The position numbers were made by a program, and so were the translations under genes. Shown here one piece after another: positions 17,168 to 25,925 of a stretch of 64,000 nt of DNA (positions are counted from its first letter, which is position 1; the number at the start of each line of letters is the position of its first letter). Origin of the DNA: an uncultured Thioclava sp. (GTDB lineage Bacteria; Pseudomonadota; Alphaproteobacteria; Rhodobacterales; Rhodobacteraceae); the NCBI RefSeq assembly GCF_913064665.1, contig NZ_CAJYBT010000001.1, forward strand, positions 1 to 64,000. The letters are read 5' to 3'. Below the pieces are notes generated by a model that was not told the DNA's origin, ran no database searches, and saw only the letters and a program-made list of their open reading frames with translations.

Positions 17168-17527
17168 ATGGCCGCTGGTAGCCCTGTATTTCTTTCTTTT
17201 GCCCAGGCAGACCTGACGTTGCGTGAACAGCGTCAAAGCCTCATCGCATCGAATGTGGCAAACGCGAATACTCCAGGATATCACGCAATTGATATCGATT
17301 TTGAAAACAGCCTGTCTTCGGCGCTGAAATCGGGAATTAATACCCTTGGAGAAGTTCAATACAAAGCGGGCAATCCATCTAATCTCGACGGGAATGATGT
17401 TTCTTTGACTGCAGAGAAACTCGAGTCCCTGAAAAACGTAAATGCGATGAAATCCGAGGTGACCTATCTGCATCAATCCACAAAGGATTTGATCACCGCG
17501 CTACGCCCGAATCCGAACGGTATCTGA
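17168..17527 (+). CDS. flgB: Flagellar proximal rod protein FlgB
   Basis: The protein has 119 residues. The N-terminal rod/hook signature RQSLIASNVANANTPGY (about 22-38) is followed by DFENSL, as in FlgB. FlgB is a proximal rod subunit exported through the type III gate. It is the first gene of the rightward operon flgB-C-D-E-F-G-H-I-J-K-L. Weak GAG ribosome binding site about six bases before the ATG. Confidence 0.93.
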   Translation: MAAGSPVFLSFAQADLTLREQRQSLIASNVANANTPGYHAIDIDFENSLSSALKSGINTLGEVQYKAGNPSNLDGNDVSLTAEKLESLKNVNAMKSEVTYLHQSTKDLITALRPNPNGI

Positions 17528-17531
17528 CCTT

Positions 17532-17948
17532 ATGACTGGCCCCATTCCCGACGTCTCAACTATTATCGGCTCCGGCCTGTTGGCAAATCGCGAACGCCTG
17601 AGCCTGATCGCGTCGAATGTCGCCAACGCAGACTCGATCACGACGCCCGGCGGTGAGCCTTACCGAGCCCGCGAACCCGTCTTTAAAGCCGAGCCGGTGC
17701 TGCAAGGCTCGCCCGCTGCAGGCGTGAGCGTGGCCGAAGTGGTCGAAAGCGACGCGCCGCCCAAGCTGGTCTACGACCCGGGCAACCCCTACGCGGATGA
17801 CAAGGGATACGTTCAGCAATCCAATGTCGATCAGGTGCAGCAGATGACCGACCTGATCAGCACCACACAAAGCTACAAGGCCCAGATCGCGGTCCTCCAG
17901 CAATCGACGCGGCTGGACCAAGCGATGCTGCAAAGCTTCATCGACTGA
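17532..17948 (+). CDS. flgC: Flagellar proximal rod protein FlgC
   Basis: The protein has 138 residues with RLSLIASNVANADSITTPGG near the N terminus, KLVYDPGNPYADDKGYVQQ (about 76-94) and the C-terminal helix SYKAQIAVLQQSTRLDQAML. This is the FlgC pattern. Proximal rod subunit. It starts four bases after flgB ends. Confidence 0.95.
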   Translation: MTGPIPDVSTIIGSGLLANRERLSLIASNVANADSITTPGGEPYRAREPVFKAEPVLQGSPAAGVSVAEVVESDAPPKLVYDPGNPYADDKGYVQQSNVDQVQQMTDLISTTQSYKAQIAVLQQSTRLDQAMLQSFID

Positions 17949-17967
17949 TCGGGAACGAGGAACCGCC

Positions 17968-18642
17968 ATGACCAACACCTCCGCCGCTGCAAGTGTCGCT
18001 GCAGGAACCAGCAGCGCTCCGGCCACGTCCGGAGCCGACGGCGCCGGACTGAGCGGCCTGACACAGGCCGATTTCATCAAGCTTCTCACTGCCCAAATGC
18101 AGAATCAGGATCCGACCTCGCCGACCAAGCCGCAGGATCTCGCAAACGAGTTCGCCCAACTCTCCACTGTCAGCGGGATCAATGCGCTCAACGCCAAGGT
18201 CGACTCGCTCGGCGCCATTGCCGGCGCGGCCGAACTGGGGCAGGCGTCCAACCTGATCGGCAAGACGGTGGCTGTGGCAGGCGGCTCAAGCGCGGTGGCC
18301 AATGCCGACGGCACGGTGACGGGCGGCTTCAGCCTCTCGGGACCGGCCAGCACGGTGAAGGTGCAGATCACCGACCCCGCGAGCGGCAAGGTGATGCACA
18401 CGCTGACGCTGCACGACCTGCCTGCGGGCCTCAGCAATTTTAGCTGGACCGGCGGCAGCGCGGGCTACGCCTACGCCTACGATGTCGCGGCCACGTCCGG
18501 CTCTTCGGAGGTCGCCGCAACCACCTATCACAACGCGACTGTCCGGACCGTCAACCTGTCCGGTGGCGCCCCCACCCTTTCGCTCGCCGGTGCCACCCAG
18601 CCGGTCGATCTATCGCAAATCGTAAGTGTTCTCGGAGGCTGA
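17968..18642 (+). CDS. flgD: Flagellar hook-capping protein FlgD
   Basis: The protein has 224 residues. LTQADFIKLLTAQMQNQDP (about 31-49) and ANEFAQLSTVSGINALN are the FlgD N-terminal signature, while the rest forms the Tudor/Ig-like part with GTVTGGFSLSGPASTVKVQI. FlgD caps the growing hook and directs FlgE assembly, and is later replaced. A good ribosome binding site (GGAACGAGGAA region) precedes the ATG. It sits between flgC and flgE as usual. Confidence 0.94.
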   Translation: MTNTSAAASVAAGTSSAPATSGADGAGLSGLTQADFIKLLTAQMQNQDPTSPTKPQDLANEFAQLSTVSGINALNAKVDSLGAIAGAAELGQASNLIGKTVAVAGGSSAVANADGTVTGGFSLSGPASTVKVQITDPASGKVMHTLTLHDLPAGLSNFSWTGGSAGYAYAYDVAATSGSSEVAATTYHNATVRTVNLSGGAPTLSLAGATQPVDLSQIVSVLGG

Positions 18643-18647
18643 ACCCA

Positions 18648-19874
18648 GTGTCACTCAATACCGCCCTTTCCGGTCTTCTTGGTGCCCAAACCGGCCTCAA
18701 TGTTGTCTCGAATAACCTCGCCAATGCCAGCACTGTCGGCTTCAAGTCAGGCACTGCGCATTTCTCCGACACCTATCCCGCGGGGGGCAGCGACGGCGTC
18801 GGCCAAGGCGTGACCGCGAGCTTCACGTCTCAGGATTTTTCGCAAGGCGACCTGACGAGCACCGGTAACGCGCTTGATCTCGCTATTCAGGGCAACGGTT
18901 TCTTCATTACCGAGAAGAACGGCACGACCAGCTACAGCCGCGACGGGGGGTTCCAGCTCAGCCCGACCGGCGAGCTTCAGAACGGCAACGGCTCTGCGGT
19001 GCAGGGCTTCGGCATCAAGGCTAACGGACAAGCGGACGGGTTGCTTGGCCCGGTCTCTATCTCGACCTCGCCCGAACCGGCCCAAGCTAGCGCGCAGATC
19101 AGCCTGAACGCGGCGCTCAACTCGGCCGACCCGGTGAATGCCACCCCCTTCGATCCGACGGATTCGAACACGTTCGACGAGGCAACCTCGGTCACCGCCT
19201 TTGACTCACTGGGCAATGCCAACCGTATCCAGCTCTATTTTGCACGTCAGGCGGCTTCGGCCTCGGCCACCACTCCGAGCCCTTGGTCGATCTATGCCCA
19301 GCCCGAGGCGGCCTCGGGCACGACCGTGGGCTCGGCGCAGGCACTCACCACCCTGTCCTTCGGCAACGACGGCACGCTCACCTCTGGTGCTCAGGCGACG
19401 CTGAACGTGAACTGGGGCAATGGCGCGGCCCCCTCGAACATCGCTTTCGATTTCGGAGGGACTGCCCTGAGCAATCAGGACTTCGCGATCAACTCGCTGA
19501 CCAATGACGGCTTCGCGCCGGGCGCCTATACCGGGACCAAGGTCAGCGCGAATGGGGATGTCAACGTCTCCTATTCCAACGGCCGCACCAAGACCGTGGC
19601 GACGCTGGCGATGGCGAGCTTCATCAACAATCAGGGTTTGATCCCAACCAGCCACAACCTGTTCCAAGCCTCGACGAATTCCGGCGCCGCGGTGGTCAAC
19701 CAGTCCGGTGCCGGAGTGAACGGCTCGCTGGTCGCAGGCGCGCTCGAGAAATCGAATGTGGAGACCTCGAACTCACTGGTTGAGCTGATCAACTATCAAG
19801 AGGCCTACCAAGCCAATACCAGTGTGATCCAAGGCGCCCAGCAGGACGTCCAAAAACTACTGCAGATCAGCTGA
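18648..19874 (+). CDS. flgE: Flagellar hook protein FlgE
   Basis: The protein has 408 residues. The N terminus SLNTALSGLLGAQTGLNVVS with NNLANASTVGFKSG is the hook/rod signature; LDLAIQGNGFFI follows. The C-terminal coiled region includes NVETSNSLVELINYQEAYQ. The start is GTG at 18648, preceded by GGAGG nine bases upstream. FlgE polymerises into the hook. Similar in size to E. coli FlgE (402). Confidence 0.95.
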   Translation: MSLNTALSGLLGAQTGLNVVSNNLANASTVGFKSGTAHFSDTYPAGGSDGVGQGVTASFTSQDFSQGDLTSTGNALDLAIQGNGFFITEKNGTTSYSRDGGFQLSPTGELQNGNGSAVQGFGIKANGQADGLLGPVSISTSPEPAQASAQISLNAALNSADPVNATPFDPTDSNTFDEATSVTAFDSLGNANRIQLYFARQAASASATTPSPWSIYAQPEAASGTTVGSAQALTTLSFGNDGTLTSGAQATLNVNWGNGAAPSNIAFDFGGTALSNQDFAINSLTNDGFAPGAYTGTKVSANGDVNVSYSNGRTKTVATLAMASFINNQGLIPTSHNLFQASTNSGAAVVNQSGAGVNGSLVAGALEKSNVETSNSLVELINYQEAYQANTSVIQGAQQDVQKLLQIS

Positions 19875-19876
19875 GC

Positions 19877-20620
19877 ATGGCACTTAGTGGTCTTTACACC
19901 TCGATGGCCGGTCTCGAGACGTCTTCGGAACGTCTCGAGACGGTTGCTCAGAACCTCGCGAACGCGAACACGCAGGGCTATGCCGCCCAGCAGACCGAGG
20001 CGATGGCGCTTCCCTATGCGGGCGACGCCCCGCTGCCCGGCGCGGACGTGATCGCGCTGGGGGAAAACGCCGATACCAGCGACGGCCCGCTCGAAGAGAC
20101 CGGTGCGCCGCTCGACGTGGCGGTTCAGGGCGGCTGGCTCGTGGTGCAGACCCCAGATGGCGGGCAGGCGCTCACGCGCAACGGACACCTTTTGCAGAAC
20201 GCCGCAAACCTGCTGACGACCGCCTCGGGCGAACCGGTACTGAGCCCTTCGGGGCGCCCAATCAGCCTGCCGCAGCTTCGCGACCTCACAATCGCGCATG
20301 ACGGCACGATCTCGGGCATCCCAGCCGGAGCGCCGGGCGCCCAGGCGCAGAATTTCGGCAAGCTGATGCTTGCGGAGACCCCGACCGGAGGTCGTCTGAC
20401 GCCGTTGGGCAACTCGCTCTATGGCCTGCCCGAAGGCACAGCGGCCCAACCCTCGGCCAGCGCGTCGGTCCAGCAGGGTGCCCTTGAGGGCAGCAACGTG
20501 GATTCAGTTAAAACGATGATGCAGCTGATCTCGGTCTCACGGACCTACCAGCTCGAGACGCAGGTGATGGGCAAGTCGGCCCAGACCCAGACCGAGCTCG
20601 ACCAAATTCTGATGACCTGA
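19877..20620 (+). CDS. flgF: Flagellar proximal rod protein FlgF
   Basis: The protein has 247 residues. The N-terminal LYTSMAGLETSSERLETVAQ with NLANANTQGYAAQQ is followed by PLDVAVQGGWLVVQTPDG and a C-terminal SNVDSVKTMMQLISVSRTYQ. This matches the rod protein pair FlgF/FlgG, and its place between flgE and flgG gives FlgF. It starts two bases after the flgE stop. Confidence 0.92.
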   Translation: MALSGLYTSMAGLETSSERLETVAQNLANANTQGYAAQQTEAMALPYAGDAPLPGADVIALGENADTSDGPLEETGAPLDVAVQGGWLVVQTPDGGQALTRNGHLLQNAANLLTTASGEPVLSPSGRPISLPQLRDLTIAHDGTISGIPAGAPGAQAQNFGKLMLAETPTGGRLTPLGNSLYGLPEGTAAQPSASASVQQGALEGSNVDSVKTMMQLISVSRTYQLETQVMGKSAQTQTELDQILMT

Positions 20621-20630
20621 CGGAGATACC

Positions 20631-21425
20631 ATGCTTCCTGCACTTTCCACTACAGCAACCGGGCTTTCTGCCGAGCAGGTGAAGATCGATTCCATTTCGA
20701 ACAACTTGGCCAACGTAAACACGGTCGGGTTCAAGAAATCGGACCCCGTATTCGAGACGCTGACCTATCAGCAACATATCCAGCCCGGCGCCGCCTCGAG
20801 CGGGACAACGCTCTACCCTTCGGGCTACAACATGGGCACGGGCGTGCGGGTCGCGGCTACGGTGCCGGTGCTCACTCAGGGCAACCTGAAAGAGACCAAC
20901 AACCCGCTCGATATGGCGATCGAGGGGGGGGGCTATTTCCAGGTCCTGCAACCCAACGGCCAGATCGCCTATACCCGCGACGGGGCCTTCCAGCTTGACC
21001 AGAGCGGTCACATGGTCACCGCCGACGGCTTTCAGGTGCTGCCCAGCACGACCCTTCCCTCAAATGCGACGAGCGTGACCATCGCACAGGATGGAACGAT
21101 CTCGGTCACGGTGCCCGGGTCGTCCAACGCGACCCAGGTTGGCCAAGTGCAGCTCGCCAATTTCGTCAACCCGCAGGGGCTGCAGCCGATCGGCAACAAC
21201 CTTTATGTCCAAACCAATTCGAGCGGCGCCGCAGTCACCGGCACGCCCAGTTCGAACGGGCTTGGCGCAGTCTCGCAGAAGCATCTCGAGGAATCCAACA
21301 CGAGCGTGGTAGACGCGATGGTGAACCTTATCTCAGCTGAGCGCGCTTACCAGCTGGGTACCAATGCCGCCTCGGCAGCGGGCCGGACGCTGAGCGAGCT
21401 CTCGTCGATGGCCTCAAGCGCATGA
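20631..21425 (+). CDS. flgG: Flagellar distal rod protein FlgG
   Basis: The protein has 264 residues. It shows the FlgG signature VKIDSISNNLANVNTVGFKK near the N terminus, the LDMAIEGGGYFQV segment (about 97-109) and ESNTSVVDAMVNLISAERAY near the C terminus. FlgG builds the distal rod that P and L rings surround. The EGGG codons are written with an uninterrupted run of nine G bases (20924-20932), a possible slippage site. The stop overlaps the flgH start by four bases. Confidence 0.95.
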   Translation: MLPALSTTATGLSAEQVKIDSISNNLANVNTVGFKKSDPVFETLTYQQHIQPGAASSGTTLYPSGYNMGTGVRVAATVPVLTQGNLKETNNPLDMAIEGGGYFQVLQPNGQIAYTRDGAFQLDQSGHMVTADGFQVLPSTTLPSNATSVTIAQDGTISVTVPGSSNATQVGQVQLANFVNPQGLQPIGNNLYVQTNSSGAAVTGTPSSNGLGAVSQKHLEESNTSVVDAMVNLISAERAYQLGTNAASAAGRTLSELSSMASSA

Positions 21426-22093
21426 TCCCAAAACGTCCCATCCGGGAGCTCGCGGCCGCCGCTTCGGCGGTCGCTGTCTTGCTGTCGGGCTGCGCGACCA
21501 AGGCTCCACCCAAACGGTATTTCGTCCAGCCTGCCCCCTTCCCCGTGCAAGCCGAGAGCCCGCCCGACGCGCAGAACGGCTCCATCGTGCCTGCAAACGC
21601 GACCGGCTCGCTTTATGGCAACCAGAGCGTATGGGAGAAAGGCGATGTCGTGACCGTCAATGTCTCGTTCTCGACGACGGCGCAGAACAAGGGCGATGGC
21701 GCGCTCAAGAAAGACAGCACCTATGACAGCTCAGGGACGCATATCCTTGGCTACTCGCCCTCGCTGGGCCTCTCAAGCAAGCAATCCTTCACCGGCAGCG
21801 GCTCGGTCAGCGGCTCGAACGCGGTGACGACCGAACTGGCCGCCGTCGTCATCGACATCAAGCCCAACGGCGTACTGGCCCTGCGCGGGCGCACCAATGT
21901 CAACATCAACGGCAACGTCACAGGTATCGAGGTCACCGGGTTTGCCCGGCCCCGCGATATCGGCCCGAACAACACGCTCGATTCCTCGCAGCTTGCCGAC
22001 GCCAACATCCAATATGTCGGTATCGGCGACATCAACTCCGCAGATCATGTCCCATGGCTCCAAAGCACACTTTCGAAATATTCACCCTTCTGA
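21422..22093 (+). CDS. flgH: Flagellar L-ring lipoprotein FlgH
   Basis: The protein has 223 residues. A lipoprotein signal peptide ends in the lipobox LLSGC (about residues 20-24). The mature domain has GSLYGNQSVWEKGDVVTVNV and the conserved end DINSADHVPWLQSTLSKYSP. FlgH forms the outer-membrane L ring. The 3' end overlaps flgI by 40 bases, an unusually long overlap that implies coupling. flgA, often found before flgH, is instead at 30620. Confidence 0.95.
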   Translation: MIPKRPIRELAAAASAVAVLLSGCATKAPPKRYFVQPAPFPVQAESPPDAQNGSIVPANATGSLYGNQSVWEKGDVVTVNVSFSTTAQNKGDGALKKDSTYDSSGTHILGYSPSLGLSSKQSFTGSGSVSGSNAVTTELAAVVIDIKPNGVLALRGRTNVNINGNVTGIEVTGFARPRDIGPNNTLDSSQLADANIQYVGIGDINSADHVPWLQSTLSKYSPF

Positions 22094-23166
22094 TCGGACT
22101 CGCGCTGGCGGCTCCGACAGCCCGCGCCGAGCCAGTCGGGCAACTCGTCACCCTTGCCGGGGCGCCGAGCAACCAACTCGTGGGCTATGGGCTGGTGGTG
22201 GGGTTGCCGGGCACCGGGGACCAGACGACCCAGATCCCCTATACCCAGCAAGCCATCACCAACATGCTGTCGCATGAGGGGATCACCCTACCAAAAACAG
22301 CCTTCATGCAGCCTGACGACGTGGCCTCGGTGATGGTGACGGCGCAGATCCCCCCCTATTCTGAGCCGGGCTCGGATCTCAACGTGACAGTGGCCGCGCT
22401 CGGCAACGCGAAATCGCTCGCTGGCGGGGTGCTGCTCCCGACGCCGCTCAAGGGCAGCAACGATCACATCTACGCTCAGGCGCAGGGGGCGTTGCTCGTA
22501 AGTGGATTTGCGGCCGCCAAGTCCGGCTCCTCGGTGCGCTCGAACACGCCCACAGTGGGCCGGATCCCCAACGGCGCGGTGATGTCGCGCGCGATCGCGA
22601 CATCCACTTGGTCGCCACACGGTTCGGCACGGCTGCTGCTTAAGACGCCGAGCTACGAGAATGCCGACCGGATCGCCACCGCGATCAACAAGCAACTCGG
22701 AGGCAACACCGCGCAGGCAACCTCGCCCGGCGTGGTAGAGGTGACGCTTCGCGGCAAAATCTCGCATGTCTCCTTCATCGCGCGGGTTCTTGGCGTCCAA
22801 GTGACCCCGCAAGCGCCGCCGCCAGTCGTCATCGTCGATGCCCAGTCGGGCACAATCGTCATGGGCGGCAACGTGAAACTGCTTCCCGCAATCGTCTCAC
22901 ACGGCAACCTGACCGTCTCGGTGCAGGCGACGAACGCGGTCAGCCAACCCAATCCGCTCTCGCAAGGCCAGACGGCTGGCGTGAACAACGCCTCGATCAG
23001 CGCCAACCAGTCGCAAGGCAAGGTTGTGGCGCTGCCCGCAGCGACCACCCTCGACCAGATCGCGGCCGCGCTCAACAAGATCGGGGCGACGCCCACCGAC
23101 CTGATCGCGATCGTCCAAGCGCTCAAGGATGCGGGCGCGCTGCAAGCCGAAGTGAAGGTGGTTTGA
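22054..23166 (+). CDS. flgI: Flagellar P-ring protein FlgI
   Basis: The protein has 370 residues. A Sec signal peptide ends near PTARA/EPV (about residue 25). GQLVTLAGAPSNQLVGYGLV and GLPGTGDQT are the FlgI signature. The C terminus LIAIVQALKDAGALQAEVKV is also conserved. FlgI forms the periplasmic P ring with help from FlgA. The ATG at 22054 inside flgH is chosen because it is needed for the signal peptide. Confidence 0.96.
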   Translation: MAPKHTFEIFTLLIGLALAAPTARAEPVGQLVTLAGAPSNQLVGYGLVVGLPGTGDQTTQIPYTQQAITNMLSHEGITLPKTAFMQPDDVASVMVTAQIPPYSEPGSDLNVTVAALGNAKSLAGGVLLPTPLKGSNDHIYAQAQGALLVSGFAAAKSGSSVRSNTPTVGRIPNGAVMSRAIATSTWSPHGSARLLLKTPSYENADRIATAINKQLGGNTAQATSPGVVEVTLRGKISHVSFIARVLGVQVTPQAPPPVVIVDAQSGTIVMGGNVKLLPAIVSHGNLTVSVQATNAVSQPNPLSQGQTAGVNNASISANQSQGKVVALPAATTLDQIAAALNKIGATPTDLIAIVQALKDAGALQAEVKVV

Positions 23167-23975
23167 TGCTGGTAACACAAGGCCCCGCCGCCGCAGAGAC
23201 CGGAACGCAGGGCGTCGAAATGGTCGCCCAGGCTGAGAAACTCGAGGCGCTGCTTTGGCAGCAGGTGTTGAGTTGCATGACAAAGACGGCGTTCTCGGGC
23301 GCCTCTCTGGGCACCGGCTCGCAGCTCTATAACGGGATGATCACGCGCGCGCTGTCAGACAAGATGTTCGCGACGACCAGTGCCACACTCACGAAACAGA
23401 TCGTCGAGCAGCTCGGGGGCGAGGCCACGCAGGGTGCAGCCACGGCCACGCCGACTTTGCAGGCGCTCGCGGCACATCCCGCGATGCTATCTGCGCACCC
23501 GGCCCCTGCGGGCCATCTCGACCGCGCGATCGATTTCGCCAAGTCGGTCTGGCCCGCGATCAAGTCAAGCGCCGCAGAACTTGGAGTGCCGCCAGTCGCG
23601 CTGCTCGCACAATCTGCGCTCGAGACCGGCTGGGGCGCCTCGACGCCGGGCAACAACCTGTTCGGCATCAAGGCCGTTCACGGCCAGAGCGGCACCTTAG
23701 CGTCCACCAAGGAGGAGCGCGACGGCGTGATGACAGCCACGCAGGCGACCTTCGCAGACTACGATTCCGGGGCGCATTGCGCCTCCGCCTATACCGGGCT
23801 GATCCGGCGCGTCTACCCAGATGCGGTCGGGACGACCTCGGTTGCGCAATATGCCGATGCGCTCATGCACGGCGGCTACGCGACCGACAGCAGCTATGCC
23901 CGCAAAATCGTCGATACCGCGCAATCGCCGACCATGCAGTCGGTCCTAAACGTCCTCGAAGGAGATGACACATGA
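23166..23975 (+). CDS. flgJ: Flagellar rod-cap/peptidoglycan hydrolase FlgJ
   Basis: The protein has 269 residues in two domains. The N-terminal rod-binding part (about 10-90) has EKLEALLWQQVLSCMTKTAF. The C-terminal glucosaminidase-type hydrolase (about 120-265) has LLAQSALETGWGAS, whose Glu is the expected catalytic residue, NNLFGIKAVHG and ADALMHGGYATDSSYARKI. It caps the rod and opens the peptidoglycan. Many alphaproteobacteria have a FlgJ without the hydrolase domain; the fused form is usual in gamma- and betaproteobacteria. ATG at 23166 overlaps the flgI stop by one base. Confidence 0.94.
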   Translation: MLVTQGPAAAETGTQGVEMVAQAEKLEALLWQQVLSCMTKTAFSGASLGTGSQLYNGMITRALSDKMFATTSATLTKQIVEQLGGEATQGAATATPTLQALAAHPAMLSAHPAPAGHLDRAIDFAKSVWPAIKSSAAELGVPPVALLAQSALETGWGASTPGNNLFGIKAVHGQSGTLASTKEERDGVMTATQATFADYDSGAHCASAYTGLIRRVYPDAVGTTSVAQYADALMHGGYATDSSYARKIVDTAQSPTMQSVLNVLEGDDT

Positions 23976-25912
23976 CAGGCCTCAACAGCGCGATTTCCTC
24001 CGCCCTCTCCGGGCTCGACGCGTTTTCCGAAGGCATCGGAACGGTCGGCAGCAACATCGCGAACCAGTCCACCGACGGCTATGCCGAACGCAGCGTCGAA
24101 ATCCAGACCACGGCAGGCGGCGCGGGCCAATCGGGCGGCGGCGTGGTGGACCCGGCCCTCGTGCGCCGCGCCTCGGACGCGATGGAGGCGTCGAACGTCT
24201 ACGCAGCCACCGCTGCCAACAGCGCGGCCAGCACCCGCGCCTCGGTGCTGAAAGCGATCGATCAGGCCTTCACCGGCAACGGCGATATCGAAAGCGCGGC
24301 AAGCACCTTCTTCTCCGGCCTCGGCACGCTCGCCTCGAACCCAACCAACGCGGCCCAGGTCAGCACGGTTCTCGCGAACGCACAGGCGCTGGCCAGCGGT
24401 TTCAACTCGGCTGCAAGCGCGCTGACCAGTCAGACCGGGCAGATCGGCACGCGCATCTCGCAACAGGTCGGGCAGGCCAACACGCTGCTTGGTGAACTTG
24501 CCAAGATCAACAAGCAGCTCATGGCCTCACCCGAGGAACCGACGCTTCTAGATCAACAACAGGCGACACTGGGCAAGCTGTCCTCGTTTCTCAACATCAA
24601 TACGCTGCCACTGGGGTCCTCCGGCGCGGTCGCGGTGATGACCGGCGGCTCGGTGCTGGTGGACCAGGCCGGGGCGCAAACGCTCGATATGCAAAGCATC
24701 AACGACATGCCAGAGCTGACCGCAGGCCCCGACAAACACCCCCTGCGCCTGTCGGATCGCGGCGGCTCGCTGGGCGGGTTACTCTCGGGGCTCAAGGCCA
24801 CGGACGACGCCGGAAAACGGCTTGACCGGATCGCCGGCACCATCGCGGATCTCGTGAACCAGTCGCAGGCCGAGGGCCTGACCGCAAATGGCAGCGCGGG
24901 CAAGGCGCTTTTCTCCCGGCCGCAGCCCAACGCGACGCCAGCCCAAAGCAACACGGGCAGCGCGACCCTCAACGCCAGCGTGACCGATACCAGCGCTCTG
25001 CCCGCCAATGGCCAAGGTTACACGTTGAGCTATTCCACCTCGGGCTGGAGCGCGACAGTGCCCGGCAGCGGCCAGAGCCAGGCTTTGGGAACCAGCACCC
25101 CGCTGACGCTCAACGGCATGAACATCGCAATCTTGGGGACGCCTGCGCCGGGCGACAGCTTCCGCATCGCCCCCGATCCCGGCGCGGCCGCCGCATTGCG
25201 TCTGACGTCCAGCGATCCGAGCGAGCTGGCCGTGGCCGACCCCTACGTTCTAGTCGCGGGAACGATCTCGGGCTCGGGGGCCGTGAGCAACACCAATGCC
25301 GGAACGATCAACGAGGGTGAGGACACGGTCACAACGACGCCCGCCACCGGTGCGGCCGTCGTTCCGGGAAGCGCGTTCGGCGGAGATCTGGAGCTGAAAT
25401 TCACCACCGCAAGTTCCTATGACGTGATCGACAAGGCCAGCGGCACCACCGTGTCGACCGGGAGCTTCGCTGGCGGTGCCACCACGCTCGCGGTGGCCTA
25501 CCCGGCCTCAAGCTCGGCCGCAGGACACTACTGGCAGGTGAACCTGACCGGCGCGCCCCGCGCAGGCGACGTGGCGACCCTCACCCCGGGCGGGCTCAAC
25601 AGCGGTTCGAACGCGCAGCGGATGTCGGACCTGTGGACCCGGACCGATAGCGCCCTGCCCGGCGGCTCGATGCAGGGCTCTGTGCTCTCGCTGATCGGCG
25701 AGACCGGGGCGGCCTCGGCGCAAGCGACGACGCTGGCCTCGAACACCGCCTCGAACCTCAATACCGCACAGGGTGATCTGACCCGCGCCGCGGGGGTGAA
25801 TGTCGACCAGCAGGCGACGCTGCTCACGGAATACCAGCAGGCCTATCAGGCGGCGGCCAAGGTCATCTCGACCGCCCACTCGATGTTCAACTCCCTGCTT
25901 CAGGCGATCTAG
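23972..25912 (+). CDS. flgK: Hook-filament junction protein FlgK
   Basis: The protein has 646 residues. The N-terminal rod/hook-like helix (SSALSGLDAFSEGIGTVGSN followed by IANQSTDGYAERSV) and the C-terminal flagellin-like helix (NVDQQATLLTEYQQAYQAAA) are typical of FlgK (HAP1). The middle is Ser/Thr/Gly-rich and larger than in E. coli (547). It joins hook and filament, and its export is helped by FlgN, encoded at 32585. It overlaps the flgJ stop by four bases. Confidence 0.94.
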   Translation: MTGLNSAISSALSGLDAFSEGIGTVGSNIANQSTDGYAERSVEIQTTAGGAGQSGGGVVDPALVRRASDAMEASNVYAATAANSAASTRASVLKAIDQAFTGNGDIESAASTFFSGLGTLASNPTNAAQVSTVLANAQALASGFNSAASALTSQTGQIGTRISQQVGQANTLLGELAKINKQLMASPEEPTLLDQQQATLGKLSSFLNINTLPLGSSGAVAVMTGGSVLVDQAGAQTLDMQSINDMPELTAGPDKHPLRLSDRGGSLGGLLSGLKATDDAGKRLDRIAGTIADLVNQSQAEGLTANGSAGKALFSRPQPNATPAQSNTGSATLNASVTDTSALPANGQGYTLSYSTSGWSATVPGSGQSQALGTSTPLTLNGMNIAILGTPAPGDSFRIAPDPGAAAALRLTSSDPSELAVADPYVLVAGTISGSGAVSNTNAGTINEGEDTVTTTPATGAAVVPGSAFGGDLELKFTTASSYDVIDKASGTTVSTGSFAGGATTLAVAYPASSSAAGHYWQVNLTGAPRAGDVATLTPGGLNSGSNAQRMSDLWTRTDSALPGGSMQGSVLSLIGETGAASAQATTLASNTASNLNTAQGDLTRAAGVNVDQQATLLTEYQQAYQAAAKVISTAHSMFNSLLQAI

Positions 25913-25925
25913 GAGACCACGACAG

